Origin: Rhodothermales bacterium
Lineage (GTDB): Bacteria; Bacteroidota; Rhodothermia; Rhodothermales; Bin80
Assembly (NCBI GenBank): GCA_951812585.1
Contig: OX638318.1
Coordinates: 1,144,819 to 1,208,818 of the forward strand
Direction of reading: 5' to 3'
Length of the DNA stretch: 64,000 nucleotides
The position numbers and the translations under genes are program-made. The notes below the pieces were generated by a model. It was given only the letters and a program-made list of their open reading frames with translations. It had not been told where the DNA came from and did no database searches. Shown here piece by piece: positions 8,234-17,087 of the stretch; positions within the stretch are counted from its first letter, which is position 1; each line of letters begins with the position of its first letter.

Positions 8234-9130
8234 CTACTGGGTCTGGTGCCGCTTCAATGCGACGTTTCCAACACCGGCGCGCATCTCTATGTGCGCGCCG
8301 CCACCATTGATGTTGCCCGCAAAAGACTTGGACAAAAACTTCTTCGAAACCGTTAGGGGAAATTCGCACTTTGCGGAACCCAGACTCGCTGTCGCGTCTA
8401 CGTAGACGCCGATATCGTCCGCCAGTGCTACCGTGATGTTGCCCGCCCCGGTGCTGAACCGCGAGTCCCCCTCGGGCTGCTCTACAATGATCGCCTCAAT
8501 ATTGCCGGCACCCGAATTCGCGGACACGGCTCCGCGCAGGCCGTAAACCTCTATGTTGCCTGCACCCGTCCGCAGCGTCGCCTGGTTGATGTCTCCATCC
8601 ACCTCAATGTTGCCGGCTCCTGACGAAATACGCACCTCACCTTCAACGTCGCCTATTATGATGTTGCCTGCACCGGTGCGTCCACGCACCAGACCGCGCA
8701 CATCAAACACCTCCACATTGCCCGCCCCATTGGTGAAGCGTACGTTGTACTCGGTCGGCACGCGCACGAATACGGTCACTTTGAGGCTCGGACGCCTGCG
8801 AACCCGCCACGGGGCACGCTCCGGCCTGAACCGTGAGTGCACATACACATCGTTGTCTCTCTTGTCGAAGGCGTATTCGTGCATTCTGAGGATGTTGCTG
8901 ATGGCGTCCTTGTCCTCTGCTTTAGCCACGCGCTCCAGCGCAATGTAGACGCGGTCCTCGTCGGTGATCTCCACCTCAATGTTGCCGCGGTCCAGGTCCA
9001 CATGCAACGTGCCGCCAGGGCTGACCGCGTATTCTTTCTTGATCACATCGCGCACGCGCGGCGAATGCAGACCTGCATCCGTGGCAAACGTCGTTGTTGC
9101 GAACAGTAGGATGGCTATAACAGTATGCAT
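8234..9130 (-). CDS. Exported DUF4097-family beta-helix protein
   Basis: A 298-residue protein with a signal peptide (IAILLFATTTFATDAG). From about residue 135 onward there is a run of short beta-repeats with a recurring GAGNI/GAGNV motif (at least seven copies roughly every 19-20 residues, for example TGAGNIEVYGLRGAVSANS). This is the hallmark of the DUF4097 'putative adhesin' family, a right-handed beta-helix. The molecular role is not established; such proteins are presumed periplasmic or surface-exposed. It lies divergent to the OsmC pair with a 199-bp shared upstream region that contains a 19-bp palindrome. Confidence 0.82.
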   Translation of the reverse strand: MHTVIAILLFATTTFATDAGLHSPRVRDVIKKEYAVSPGGTLHVDLDRGNIEVEITDEDRVYIALERVAKAEDKDAISNILRMHEYAFDKRDNDVYVHSRFRPERAPWRVRRRPSLKVTVFVRVPTEYNVRFTNGAGNVEVFDVRGLVRGRTGAGNIIIGDVEGEVRISSGAGNIEVDGDINQATLRTGAGNIEVYGLRGAVSANSGAGNIEAIIVEQPEGDSRFSTGAGNITVALADDIGVYVDATASLGSAKCEFPLTVSKKFLSKSFAGNINGGGAHIEMRAGVGNVALKRHQTQ

Positions 9131-9190
9131 CGGTCAAGCCAGTGCTTAGGCGCTTAGGCAGAAAGGACACTGCATGGTGCTACGTAAAGC

Positions 9191-9209
9191 GCTGCAACCA
9201 GGTTGCAGC
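9191..9209. promoter_or_regulatory. 19-bp palindrome between divergent genes
   Basis: GCTGCAACC, single central A, GGTTGCAGC: a perfect 9+1+9 palindrome in the spacer between the DUF4097 gene (starts 9130) and the first OsmC gene (starts 9330). The symmetry and position fit an operator for a dimeric regulator. The one-base loop argues against a terminator hairpin. Confidence 0.45.
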
Positions 9210-9329
9210 CGGCGCACAAGGCCATGGCGGGCACTTATGCGTCCACGCTTGGCGAACAGCACAGTACCTCCTGCGAACCGACACGCACATTGGCGTGTTG
9301 AAGCGGCTTTCACGCAATGACACGGCATC

Positions 9330-9755
9330 ATGGCCAGGGTTGTACTCCAGCGCTTGGACGACAAGAACCACTTCCTGGGCACCAACGAATCAGGAAACAC
9401 GCTGCACTTTGATACCGATCCGCCGGAGGGCAATGGTCAAGGAGTCGGCCCGATGCAGGCGGTCGCCATGGCTATTGGAGGCTGCAGCGGCATAGATATA
9501 GTGGATATCCTTCGCAAGAGCCGCCAGGACCTTGAAGGGTTTGATGCCGTCATCGAGTACGAACGTGAAGGAACGCCCGCGCTCTTTACGCGCATCCATG
9601 TGCACTATGCGCTCACCGGGGACTTGCACCCCGGCAAGGTGCGGCGTGCCGTAGACCTAAGCATCAACAAGTACTGCTCCGTGGCCAAGATCGTTGAAAA
9701 GACGGCGACCATCACCGTCTCCTACTCTGTCAACGGCAAGCACTACGAGCTCTAA
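9330..9755 (+). CDS. OsmC/YhfA-type family protein
   Basis: A 141-residue OsmC-fold protein. The N-terminal beta-strands (HFLGTNESGNTLHFDTD) are followed by the family's central helix with GPMQAVAMAIGGCSGIDIVD, which holds the first conserved cysteine, and the second cysteine lies in INKYCSVAKIV. Both redox cysteines of the superfamily are therefore present. The GGCSGxD pattern is closer to YhfA than to Ohr/OsmC peroxidases, so the substrate is uncertain. A second OsmC-family gene follows 11 bp downstream, an evident two-gene operon. Confidence 0.85.
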   Translation: MARVVLQRLDDKNHFLGTNESGNTLHFDTDPPEGNGQGVGPMQAVAMAIGGCSGIDIVDILRKSRQDLEGFDAVIEYEREGTPALFTRIHVHYALTGDLHPGKVRRAVDLSINKYCSVAKIVEKTATITVSYSVNGKHYEL

Positions 9756-9766
9756 ACCCCAGCATC

Positions 9767-10198
9767 ATGATTGAACGAATAGCCGAAGCGACCTGGCAAG
9801 GCGACCTGAAGTCTGGCAACGGATCGATGCAGACCGCCCGCGGCGGCTTTGAATCGCCCTTTACCTTTGCTTCCCGGTTCGGAGACAAGGTCAACGTAAG
9901 CCCGGAAGATCTGGTGGCCGCGGCACACGCGGGCTGCTTCGCCATGGCGCTCTCTAACGAGTTGTCTTCCGGCGGACATGTACCCGAACGGGTGCATGTG
10001 CAGGCCAAGGCCAGCCTTGGCCCTGACCCGAACGGGGGCTTCCACATTGGATCCATCGACCTGGACGTTGATGCAACCGTCCCTGGGTTGGACCGGGATA
10101 CGTTCGATGCCGCGCTGGACGCCACCCTCAAGGGGTGTCCGATTTCCAAACTCTATGCGGGCGCAACCTTTAGCGTAAAAGCTGCACTGCACGGCTAG
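9767..10198 (+). CDS. OsmC-type peroxiredoxin
   Basis: A 143-residue OsmC-subfamily protein, a thiol-dependent hydroperoxide reductase by family. The first conserved cysteine lies in LVAAAHAGCFAMALSNEL (the classical AAAHAGCF motif) and the second in KGCPISKLYAGA. It follows the YhfA-type paralogue by 11 bp, giving two distinct OsmC branches in one operon. Its TAG stop overlaps the stop of the convergent outer-membrane barrel gene within the bases CTAG. Confidence 0.9.
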   Translation: MIERIAEATWQGDLKSGNGSMQTARGGFESPFTFASRFGDKVNVSPEDLVAAAHAGCFAMALSNELSSGGHVPERVHVQAKASLGPDPNGGFHIGSIDLDVDATVPGLDRDTFDAALDATLKGCPISKLYAGATFSVKAALHG

Positions 10199-11325
10199 AA
10201 GTACCACTGCAGCGTCGCGAAGTACACGTGCCGCTGCCTGCCGTACTCCGTATCGGATCGTCCGGTGAAGAAGTATGCGGCCGCGGCCAGCTCCACCGTT
10301 TGCGTCAGCGAGTAGGTGACCGCGGGGCCGACGAGCAGGCTCCCGTCCGTGAGATTGGCAAGCTGGTAAAGACTCATGCCGCACAGCGGCGTGAGTCTTA
10401 CCGTCGCCGAAACCGCCGCGTACCACTGCGCCAGGTTGTAGGTGTCGCCGGCTGACAGGTCTGCCCAATCATACGCGGCCTTTTGCGCATGGCCGCGCCC
10501 GTTGTAATAGATCTCGACGAGCCCGTATACGTCGCCGAAGGTGTAGTCGGCATTGAGCACGGCGCGAAGGTAGTCGCGCGCTGCATAGCGCCGGACGAAT
10601 GCTGCCTCGCCGCGCACGCCCGCCCCGCGCATATAGCCTGCAAAGTCGCCGCCCACCACCCAGTCGCGCGCAAACCGTCCCAATAGCGCACGGACATCAT
10701 ACGCCCGGTAGTTGGTGCCTCCACGCACGGCGTAGCTGCCGGGGGCACCGGCTGCAGTGTAGGCCGCCACAAGCTCCAGGCGCGAAAGTGGGCCCAGCGG
10801 CATGCTCACATGCACCGCATCCACACCGGAGCGCTCTCCCAGCTCAATAGCACCAGGATTGAATGGATTCAAGATGTCGGTTGGATTCCAGGCGAAGCCC
10901 GAGCCCCAGGCTATGCGCTGTCGCCCGACCACCACCACAGCACGCCTCAGCCGCAGTGACGCAAAGGCCCGAAACAGTCGCTGCCGGGCCTCGTAGCCGG
11001 CACCCTCTCCAAGCGTCCATTCCAGCCGCTCCGGCCGCGCCCGGGCTTGGCGATAATCGTCGGAGCGAAGATAGCTGCCCGCCAAGAGCTCCGTGTCCAA
11101 CCAGACTTCGGCATGCACGCGCGCAGCAAATTCGAGTAGACTCCGGGCCCGGAAGCGGCTGACATTGAGCAGGTAGTCCGCGCCCGACTGCGGCGACGAC
11201 AGCCGAATGCTCAGATTCTTGGCATAGCCCTGCACTTCCAGCGATGGGCGCTGCGCAGCGCACGGCAGCGCCTGGGCCAGCACGCAGGCCAGGGCAAGGC
11301 ACGCAAACTCACAGGCGCGTCTCAT
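10195..11325 (-). CDS. Outer-membrane beta-barrel protein of a Lol-like operon
   Basis: A 376-residue protein with a signal peptide (CLALACVLAQALPCAAQ, cleavage near 25). It has many alternating amphipathic strands (RLELVAAYTAAGAP, YLRAVLNADYTFGDVYG, TVELAAAAYFFTG) and ends in QWYF, the aromatic C-terminal signature of outer-membrane barrels. I see a resemblance to DUF1302-type barrels but cannot confirm it. It overlaps the ATPase gene by 17 bp and closes the operon of LolA-like protein, two permeases and ATPase. This suggests it is the outer-membrane partner of that transporter. Confidence 0.75.
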   Translation of the reverse strand: MRRACEFACLALACVLAQALPCAAQRPSLEVQGYAKNLSIRLSSPQSGADYLLNVSRFRARSLLEFAARVHAEVWLDTELLAGSYLRSDDYRQARARPERLEWTLGEGAGYEARQRLFRAFASLRLRRAVVVVGRQRIAWGSGFAWNPTDILNPFNPGAIELGERSGVDAVHVSMPLGPLSRLELVAAYTAAGAPGSYAVRGGTNYRAYDVRALLGRFARDWVVGGDFAGYMRGAGVRGEAAFVRRYAARDYLRAVLNADYTFGDVYGLVEIYYNGRGHAQKAAYDWADLSAGDTYNLAQWYAAVSATVRLTPLCGMSLYQLANLTDGSLLVGPAVTYSLTQTVELAAAAYFFTGRSDTEYGRQRHVYFATLQWYF

Positions 11326-12010
11326 CGCTGGCGATCCGGCCGTCTCGTAGCGTTACAAGCCGGCGTGCACGATCAATCACCATAGGATCATGCGTGGAGA
11401 ACAAAAAGGTTATACCGGTGCGCTGATTGAGGGCGCGCATCTTATCCAGGAGCCGCGCCCCCGTTTTGGAATCCAGGCTTGCGGTTGGCTCGTCCGCGAG
11501 GATGAGCTTGGGCCGCGTCACCAGCGCCCGGGCGATGGCGACACGCTGCTGCTGCCCGCCGCTGAGCTTGGCGGGGCGGCGGCGCGTAAGCTCTTCCTCA
11601 ATGCCCAGCGAGGCGAATTCCGCCAACACGCGCGCGCGGCGCTCCAAGGCCGGAACGCCTTGTAGGAGCAGGTTGAATTCCGCGTTCTCGTGCGCGCTCA
11701 AGACGGGTATCAGGTTGTGCGACTGAAAGATGAACCCCAGGTTACGCAGCCGGAAGTCTGCGCGCGCCCGGCGACTGAGCTGACCCAGGTCCTGGCCTGC
11801 CACGATCACCTGCCCCTCGGTCGGAGTATCCAGCGAACCGATGAGGTTGAGGAGGGTCGTCTTGCCGCTGCCGCTAGGCCCGGCGACCGCCGTAAACTCC
11901 CCGGCAGCAACCGTGAAATCTATACCATCAATGGCACGTACCGGCACATGGCTGCCGTCCTGATAAACCTTGACCAGGCGGGTGACTTTTACGAGGGCCT
12001 GACTAGGCAT
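11309..12010 (-). CDS. ABC transporter ATPase, LolD/MacB family
   Basis: A 233-residue ABC ATPase. Walker [13 protein letters not shown] lies near residues 40-51, the Q-loop region is [16 protein letters not shown], the signature [15 protein letters not shown] lies near 144-158, Walker [13 protein letters not shown] near 163-174, and the switch His is in STHDP. The short N-terminal extension and '[12 protein letters not shown]' spacing are typical of LolD/MacB-type ATPases that drive extrusion from the inner-membrane outer leaflet rather than transport across it. It overlaps the upstream permease by 8 bp and the barrel by 17 bp. Confidence 0.92.
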   Translation of the reverse strand: MPSQALVKVTRLVKVYQDGSHVPVRAIDGIDFTVAAGEFTAVAGPSGSGKTTLLNLIGSLDTPTEGQVIVAGQDLGQLSRRARADFRLRNLGFIFQSHNLIPVLSAHENAEFNLLLQGVPALERRARVLAEFASLGIEEELTRRRPAKLSGGQQQRVAIARALVTRPKLILADEPTASLDSKTGARLLDKMRALNQRTGITFLFSTHDPMVIDRARRLVTLRDGRIASDETRL

Positions 12011-13229
12011 GACTCATTGCGTCTACGATCTTGAAGCGGCTCGCCTTGACTGCGGGATACAGCACCGCCAGAAACACCATGATCAAGATCATGCCCAAGC
12101 CCGTGGCGATGCGCTCAGGGTTCACGCTGGGGTAGATCACGGCCCCGGCTCCAAACCTGCTTAGCCCTTCGGCGAAGGCGCTCAGGTCCAATCCCACAGA
12201 ACTCCACCAGCCGATGAGTGCCGCGGCCAATCCGGCACCCACGCCAATACCTATGAGCACCACAAAGGCTGCCTCCATGAACAGGAGCAGCCGCACCTGG
12301 CCTGGGCGCACGCCACCGGCGGCCATGATGCCGATTTCGCGGATGCGCTCAAAGATCACCATGACAAACGAGTTGATGAGCGTGAACCCTACGGCAGAGA
12401 ACAGGATCACCACCAGGATCACATCCGTCAGGCGCATGAGCTCGTCCATCATCACCAGCATCGGTGAGCGGTCGCGCCATGTCAACACCTCCACGCCATG
12501 GCCTTCGAGCCTGGCACGCAGCTCGGCTTGCACCTCCTGGACGCCCTGATCCATGCCTAGGCTGATGGCAACGGTGGACGCAGCATGCGGCGCAAAGCCG
12601 ATCATCGCGCGCACCTCAGCTGCATGCGTGATCACCTGGGTCTTGTCGTATTCCGCACTGTTGGAGGTGAACAGCCCGCGAACGCGAAAAGCACCGGCGC
12701 TCATGTCGCCGTTCAGATGACTCGCCGTGAGGACGATTCGCTCTCCCAGGAGCACCCCTATCCGCTCCGCGAGTGCGGCACCCATGACGACTTCGCCCGC
12801 CGATGGATCGTTGCTGAGCCAGTCACCCTCGGTGATCAGCCCCGACAGGGGCGAAACGGCCGGCTCTTGCATCGGATCAACACCCACGATAGTGACGCCC
12901 GCGGACTGCTCAGCGCTGCTAATCATGCCAGGCGAACGCAGCTGCGACGCATGGCGCACGCCTTTTAATGCGTCCAGCACGCGGACCACTATGCGCTGAT
13001 CGGTAACCTGCGTGCGGATGACGGGATTCTCGAAGTAGCCGGTACCGGACACCTGGATGTGGCCTCCTTGCAGCTCTATGGCCGTCCGCACCAGTTGCAA
13101 GGACAGTCCATCTATGTAGGCAACGATGCCCACATAGGTGAAAACGCCGACTGCCACCGCTGAGATGAGCACCCACGACCGGCGTGGATTGCGCCATATG
13201 CTGCGCCATGCGACTTTTGCCAGAATCAT
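12003..13229 (-). CDS. FtsX/LolC-like ABC permease
   Basis: I start this gene at the ATG at 13229, giving 408 residues (MILAKVAWRSIWRNPRRSW); a longer upstream frame would run into the preceding permease gene. Topology is that of the MacB/LolCE class: one N-terminal helix (WVLISAVAVGVFTYVGIVAY), a periplasmic domain of about 200 residues, then three C-terminal helices including VILVVILFSAVGFTLINSFV and AAFVVLIGIGVGAGLAAALI. It begins 5 bp after the first permease ends; together they should form a heterodimer. Confidence 0.9.
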   Translation of the reverse strand: MILAKVAWRSIWRNPRRSWVLISAVAVGVFTYVGIVAYIDGLSLQLVRTAIELQGGHIQVSGTGYFENPVIRTQVTDQRIVVRVLDALKGVRHASQLRSPGMISSAEQSAGVTIVGVDPMQEPAVSPLSGLITEGDWLSNDPSAGEVVMGAALAERIGVLLGERIVLTASHLNGDMSAGAFRVRGLFTSNSAEYDKTQVITHAAEVRAMIGFAPHAASTVAISLGMDQGVQEVQAELRARLEGHGVEVLTWRDRSPMLVMMDELMRLTDVILVVILFSAVGFTLINSFVMVIFERIREIGIMAAGGVRPGQVRLLLFMEAAFVVLIGIGVGAGLAAALIGWWSSVGLDLSAFAEGLSRFGAGAVIYPSVNPERIATGLGMILIMVFLAVLYPAVKASRFKIVDAMSHA

Positions 13230-13234
13230 GGAAG

Positions 13235-14470
13235 CTATACGGCGCGCAGCGCTTTGACAGGAGAGAAGCTGCGCATTTTCAGCACAGGAAACAGCATGGA
13301 CACAACAGCCAGGACCGCAACGCTGACCACGGGAAAGACATAGATGGACGGCCTCGACGAGAAATAGAATCCATCCACCACAAAGCCAAAGTCGTCGTAC
13401 ATCTCCTGCATGTCCTGCGACAGCGCGATGGGCTCCTGGCTGAGCACCATAAGCAGCACCACGCTGACGCACAGCCCGGCGGCTATGCCTATCAGCGTCT
13501 TCATGGCCAGCTCCATCGCAACCAGTCCGCTGATCTGATGCGGCTTGAGGCCCATCGCCATCATCACGCCGAACTCGCGCACCCGCTCCATCATGCTCAT
13601 CGCCGTGGTGTTGAAGATTTCAAACCCGATCAGGAGCAGCAGGAACATGTAGAAGATGTAATTGGATGCATCATCCAGGCGCCGCCACTGGTCCAGCTCC
13701 GGCAAGAGGGATTGCCACGGCACAGCGACATGCAGCGGGTCCTGTATAGACGCCTGCAGCGCCGCCGCATGCGCCTTGGCTTTGCGATGCGCATCGGTCC
13801 GCAGGACGAGCGCGGTAAAGCGCCCCGGCATGCTGAAAAGCTCCTGCGCCGCCGTGAGGGTGGTGATCATCAAAGCGCGATCCAGCTCGGGCGAGCCCGA
13901 ACGCACAAGGCCCTGGACGGCATAGATCTCCGCGCCCATGACGTTGTGATAGCCCTGGGTTAGAATCACCACGGAATCGCCCACAGCAAGCCCCAGGTTC
14001 TTCGCCAGGGAAGCACCCAGGAGCGCGCGACCGTGATCTCCCCGACCGAGCACCCGATGCCCCGCCTGCACCTGCATCATATTGCTGACCGCAGGCTCCG
14101 TGTCAGGTTCGACGCCTACGAGCAGCACACCGGTGCTGCCGGAGTCGCTGCTGGCAAGGCCAAAGCCTGTCAGCCGCCGTGTAGCAGACAGGATCCACGG
14201 ATGCGCAGCCTTCAATGCAGTCACATCCAACGACGCTTCTTCCATGGAATGCTCCAGCATTTGCTCTTCCCTGAAATCGCGATGCTGAATCTGCAGTTCA
14301 CTGGATGACAGCCGCACCATAAGCTGCTCCATCGCATCATACGTCCCGAACTGCGCAGAGAAACTCACCGAGATAAGCAGCACGGCAAAAAGGATGGCAC
14401 CCATCGTCAGGAAACTGCGACGGCGGTTGCGCCAGATGTCCCGCCAGGCGAGCTTGAACAGTCGCAGCAT
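13235..14470 (-). CDS. FtsX/LolC-like ABC permease
   Basis: I start this gene at the ATG at 14470, giving 411 residues that open with LRLFKLAWRDIWRNRRRSF, the same W-R-x-I-W-R-N-x-R-R-S motif as the neighbouring permease. It has an N-terminal helix (FLTMGAILFAVLLISVSF), a large periplasmic domain, and three C-terminal helices, including YIFYMFLLLLIGFEIFNTTA and GIAAGLCVSVVLLMVL. It starts two bases after the stop of the LolA-like gene. The two permeases are probably ancient duplicates that act as a pair. Confidence 0.9.
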   Translation of the reverse strand: MLRLFKLAWRDIWRNRRRSFLTMGAILFAVLLISVSFSAQFGTYDAMEQLMVRLSSSELQIQHRDFREEQMLEHSMEEASLDVTALKAAHPWILSATRRLTGFGLASSDSGSTGVLLVGVEPDTEPAVSNMMQVQAGHRVLGRGDHGRALLGASLAKNLGLAVGDSVVILTQGYHNVMGAEIYAVQGLVRSGSPELDRALMITTLTAAQELFSMPGRFTALVLRTDAHRKAKAHAAALQASIQDPLHVAVPWQSLLPELDQWRRLDDASNYIFYMFLLLLIGFEIFNTTAMSMMERVREFGVMMAMGLKPHQISGLVAMELAMKTLIGIAAGLCVSVVLLMVLSQEPIALSQDMQEMYDDFGFVVDGFYFSSRPSIYVFPVVSVAVLAVVSMLFPVLKMRSFSPVKALRAV

Positions 14471-14471
14471 G

Positions 14472-15236
14472 CTACCGGTGACGCCTGAGGTTGGCTTGAG
14501 AAAAGATGTCGTCGCTGATCGCCACATCGAATTGCGCCGATTCGGTGATCATGATCGTCTTCCGGTCGGGCCAGCGATCTTCGACGAGTTCCATGCGTCC
14601 GGGCACCGTGCGCCCGCCAATGGTGCGTATGTCGTGGTAGGTCATGGTGCGCACCCGCTCGCCGCGCTCATTGAAGAACTCTGCGCGCAGCGGCACATAG
14701 TCTTCTACGCGCACCCAGAACGCCACGCGGGCCCACGCTACCGGCGCTTCGGGACGCGTTACCAGCGCAATGTGATAGGCGGGCGCGCCGTCCATGTCGA
14801 CGGTCTCTACCAGCGTGTGCACATAGTCCGTCACCAGGCTGGACTCCCGCACCAGGTCGTCATTGGTGAAGCCGCTACCCATCCAGGACTGCATCATCAT
14901 GGACGGCGGGATCTTGATCACCCGGCTGATGCGTGGCACATATTGCCACATCTCCCGGCCAATCTTCAGAAACGACACGCCGCGTTCCTTGGCGGGCGCG
15001 TTGATGCGAATAAAGCTGCGCTCGGTGCCTTCCGACCATACCTCAAACGTCAGCGTGCGCTCCCAGTCGGGTCGCACGATGACCAGGCTGTAGGTTCCGA
15101 CCTGTGTTACGCCGCGGGTCAGGTCTTCCATCGCGCGGATGATCTCGAGCGCACGCTCTTGCGCGGAGGCCGCTGCGGGACCGCTCAGGAGCAGCCCGGC
15201 TGCGAGCACTAGCCTGAAGCTTACTCTTTGATCCAC
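14472..15236 (-). CDS. LolA-like periplasmic lipoprotein-sorting protein (COG2834 type)
   Basis: A 254-residue protein starting with GTG and a clear signal peptide (FRLVLAAGLLLSGPAAASAQ). The mature part follows the COG2834 pattern: an N-terminal helix with RAMEDLTRG, beta-strands (GTYSLVIVRPDWERTLTFEV), then the family block FLKIGREMWQYVPRISRVIK and a 'MMQSWMGSGFTNDDLV' loop. Members are half-barrel carriers of lipids or lipoproteins in the periplasm. It is followed immediately by two permeases, an ATPase and a barrel, so it is probably the periplasmic carrier of that system. It overlaps the GH13 gene by 16 bp. Confidence 0.87.
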   Translation of the reverse strand: MDQRVSFRLVLAAGLLLSGPAAASAQERALEIIRAMEDLTRGVTQVGTYSLVIVRPDWERTLTFEVWSEGTERSFIRINAPAKERGVSFLKIGREMWQYVPRISRVIKIPPSMMMQSWMGSGFTNDDLVRESSLVTDYVHTLVETVDMDGAPAYHIALVTRPEAPVAWARVAFWVRVEDYVPLRAEFFNERGERVRTMTYHDIRTIGGRTVPGRMELVEDRWPDRKTIMITESAQFDVAISDDIFSQANLRRHR

Positions 15237-17080
15237 AGCTTTCCGGTGCGCGGCGCGATCATGATGGTATTGGCTTCGGGGCTCAGCGCCGCTGGGGAGC
15301 GGTCTGGAAAGACTTCAGCGTACGCACCATCGGTGGCCGGGATGGTCACCTCATGCGCTTCATCCGAAGCATTGAAGAGGACGATTGCCCGCGCATCGCC
15401 GAGGACGCGCTCGTAGGCCAACAGGCGGCGCGCGTCGTCCGCGACCAGATAGTGGAGATCTCCATCCACCAACAGGCGCATATGCTGCTTGCGGAGCGCG
15501 ATCAGCCGCTTGTATACAGCAAAGAGCGCCGTATCCGGCGCGACCTTGTCATGACGGCGCGCCAGTCCAAAGGGATGCGTGGTTTCGTCTTCGTAGGTCA
15601 GGTCGCTCCACACCAGCGGCTTGCGCGGATCCGGGTCGTCGCCACCCCACATGCCTACTTCATCGCCCATCCAGATGTGCGGCGCACCCGGATAGGTGAA
15701 CTGCTGCAGGAGCACCATCAGCCGAATCTCGTCGGTGCGCGCATCGGGACGATCCACCTTGAATTCAGGATTGCCGCGCGGGTTCTTCTGGTATTTGTAC
15801 AGCCCGCCGTTGTAGAGCGAGGTGCCGATGCGCGGTGTGTCATGGCTCGCGGCAAGGTTCATCATCGCCTTCCGGAACGTGGGGCCGAAGCCGCGCTCCA
15901 CTGAATCCAGGTGCGCCACATAGTCCGTAGCCGAAAGGAACGGGGGCGTCTGCGCAAAAAAGCTGCGTGTAGGCATATACCAGCGGTAGTTCATCACCGC
16001 GTCGAAGATGTCACCCTGAAGCCACGGCGCAGGGTCTGTCATATGATGCGGAAACGCGGTCCACCAGACTTCGCCTACCAGATAGGCCTCCGGGTTGATA
16101 CCGCGGACAAAGCGCCGAAAATCGCGCCAGAAGCCGAAGGGCACGCTTTCGGCTACGTCCAGCCGGAAGCCGTCAATGCCGTCGGACGGATCTCCGTCGC
16201 CATTCGGGTCCATCCACCGCCGCGTGACGTTATAGACATGCTGCGCGAACAAAGGATCCAGGGTGCCTTCAAACACGCCGCGCGTTTCGCCGCCGGTTCC
16301 TACCTCCCGGGTCTCCGGCAGCGTCTTGACGCCTACCCAGCCGTGGTAATAGAACTCGTTGGTGTCGGGCGTTGCGGGGTCGTCGAAGGACGCTATATCG
16401 TACCAGGATGCGTATTCCGATGCCTGCTGCTTCTCCAGCACATCCTTCCATGCCCAGAACGTGCTGCCGGTGTGATTCCACGAGTAGTCCATGATGACGC
16501 GCATCCCGCGCTGATGCGCTTCGTCGACCACTACCAGAAAGAGGCTGTCCGCAGCCGTCCACTGCCAGGTGTCCGCATCCACGGGGTCTTCCGCTGCGGC
16601 GATCGCCTCATCTCCGCGCGGATCGGGACCAAAGTTGCGATCTACGTGCCGATAGCTCCGTGCATCGTACTTGTGCAGCGACGGCGAATCATTGATGGGG
16701 TTGAAGTACAGCGCAGTGACGCCGAGAGTCGCAAGGTAGTCCAGCCGATCCAGAACGCCCTGCAGATCACCCCCGTACCGCCGCATCTGCACTGTGCGAT
16801 AGAACGGTTCGCCGGTTTCTTCGGCCCAGTCTTCTTGGCGATACCAATCCTGCGTCCAGCGTGTGGGGGCCCACCCTTCGGGCGTAAGGAACGGCCACGA
16901 TCCTTCGATGTCATGGAGCGTGGGGTCGTTCACAGGATCGCCGTTGCGAAATCGCTCCGTAAAAATCTGATACCAGATGGCGTCATGCGCCCAAGCCGGC
17001 ACATCCAGGTTCGGCGATATCTCCTGAGCCTCTTGGCAGGACAATAATAGCGGCAAGAGAAGAATCAGGAAGTACTTCAT
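15221..17080 (-). CDS. GH13 alpha-amylase-family lipoprotein
   Basis: Starting at the ATG at 17080 gives 619 residues opening with KYFLILLLPLLLSC, a lipoprotein signal with the cysteine near residue 15. The GH13 catalytic set is complete: region I MDYSWNHTGS (D198, N202, H203), nucleophile D308 in DGFRLDVAE, acid/base E337 in LVGEVWW, and transition-state D414 in ASHDTPR. A DPNGDGDPSDG loop looks calcium-binding. A short beta-domain follows the barrel. It should hydrolyse alpha-glucans or maltodextrins at the cell surface or periplasm. It sits in the same tight operon as the LolA-like system, possibly as a lipoprotein cargo. Confidence 0.92.
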   Translation of the reverse strand: MKYFLILLLPLLLSCQEAQEISPNLDVPAWAHDAIWYQIFTERFRNGDPVNDPTLHDIEGSWPFLTPEGWAPTRWTQDWYRQEDWAEETGEPFYRTVQMRRYGGDLQGVLDRLDYLATLGVTALYFNPINDSPSLHKYDARSYRHVDRNFGPDPRGDEAIAAAEDPVDADTWQWTAADSLFLVVVDEAHQRGMRVIMDYSWNHTGSTFWAWKDVLEKQQASEYASWYDIASFDDPATPDTNEFYYHGWVGVKTLPETREVGTGGETRGVFEGTLDPLFAQHVYNVTRRWMDPNGDGDPSDGIDGFRLDVAESVPFGFWRDFRRFVRGINPEAYLVGEVWWTAFPHHMTDPAPWLQGDIFDAVMNYRWYMPTRSFFAQTPPFLSATDYVAHLDSVERGFGPTFRKAMMNLAASHDTPRIGTSLYNGGLYKYQKNPRGNPEFKVDRPDARTDEIRLMVLLQQFTYPGAPHIWMGDEVGMWGGDDPDPRKPLVWSDLTYEDETTHPFGLARRHDKVAPDTALFAVYKRLIALRKQHMRLLVDGDLHYLVADDARRLLAYERVLGDARAIVLFNASDEAHEVTIPATDGAYAEVFPDRSPAALSPEANTIMIAPRTGKLWIKE

Positions 17081-17087
17081 GGCAGGC

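Noticed and set aside
15911-17047. 378-codon + strand frame
   Set aside because: Antisense to the GH13 gene, whose four catalytic regions are intact.
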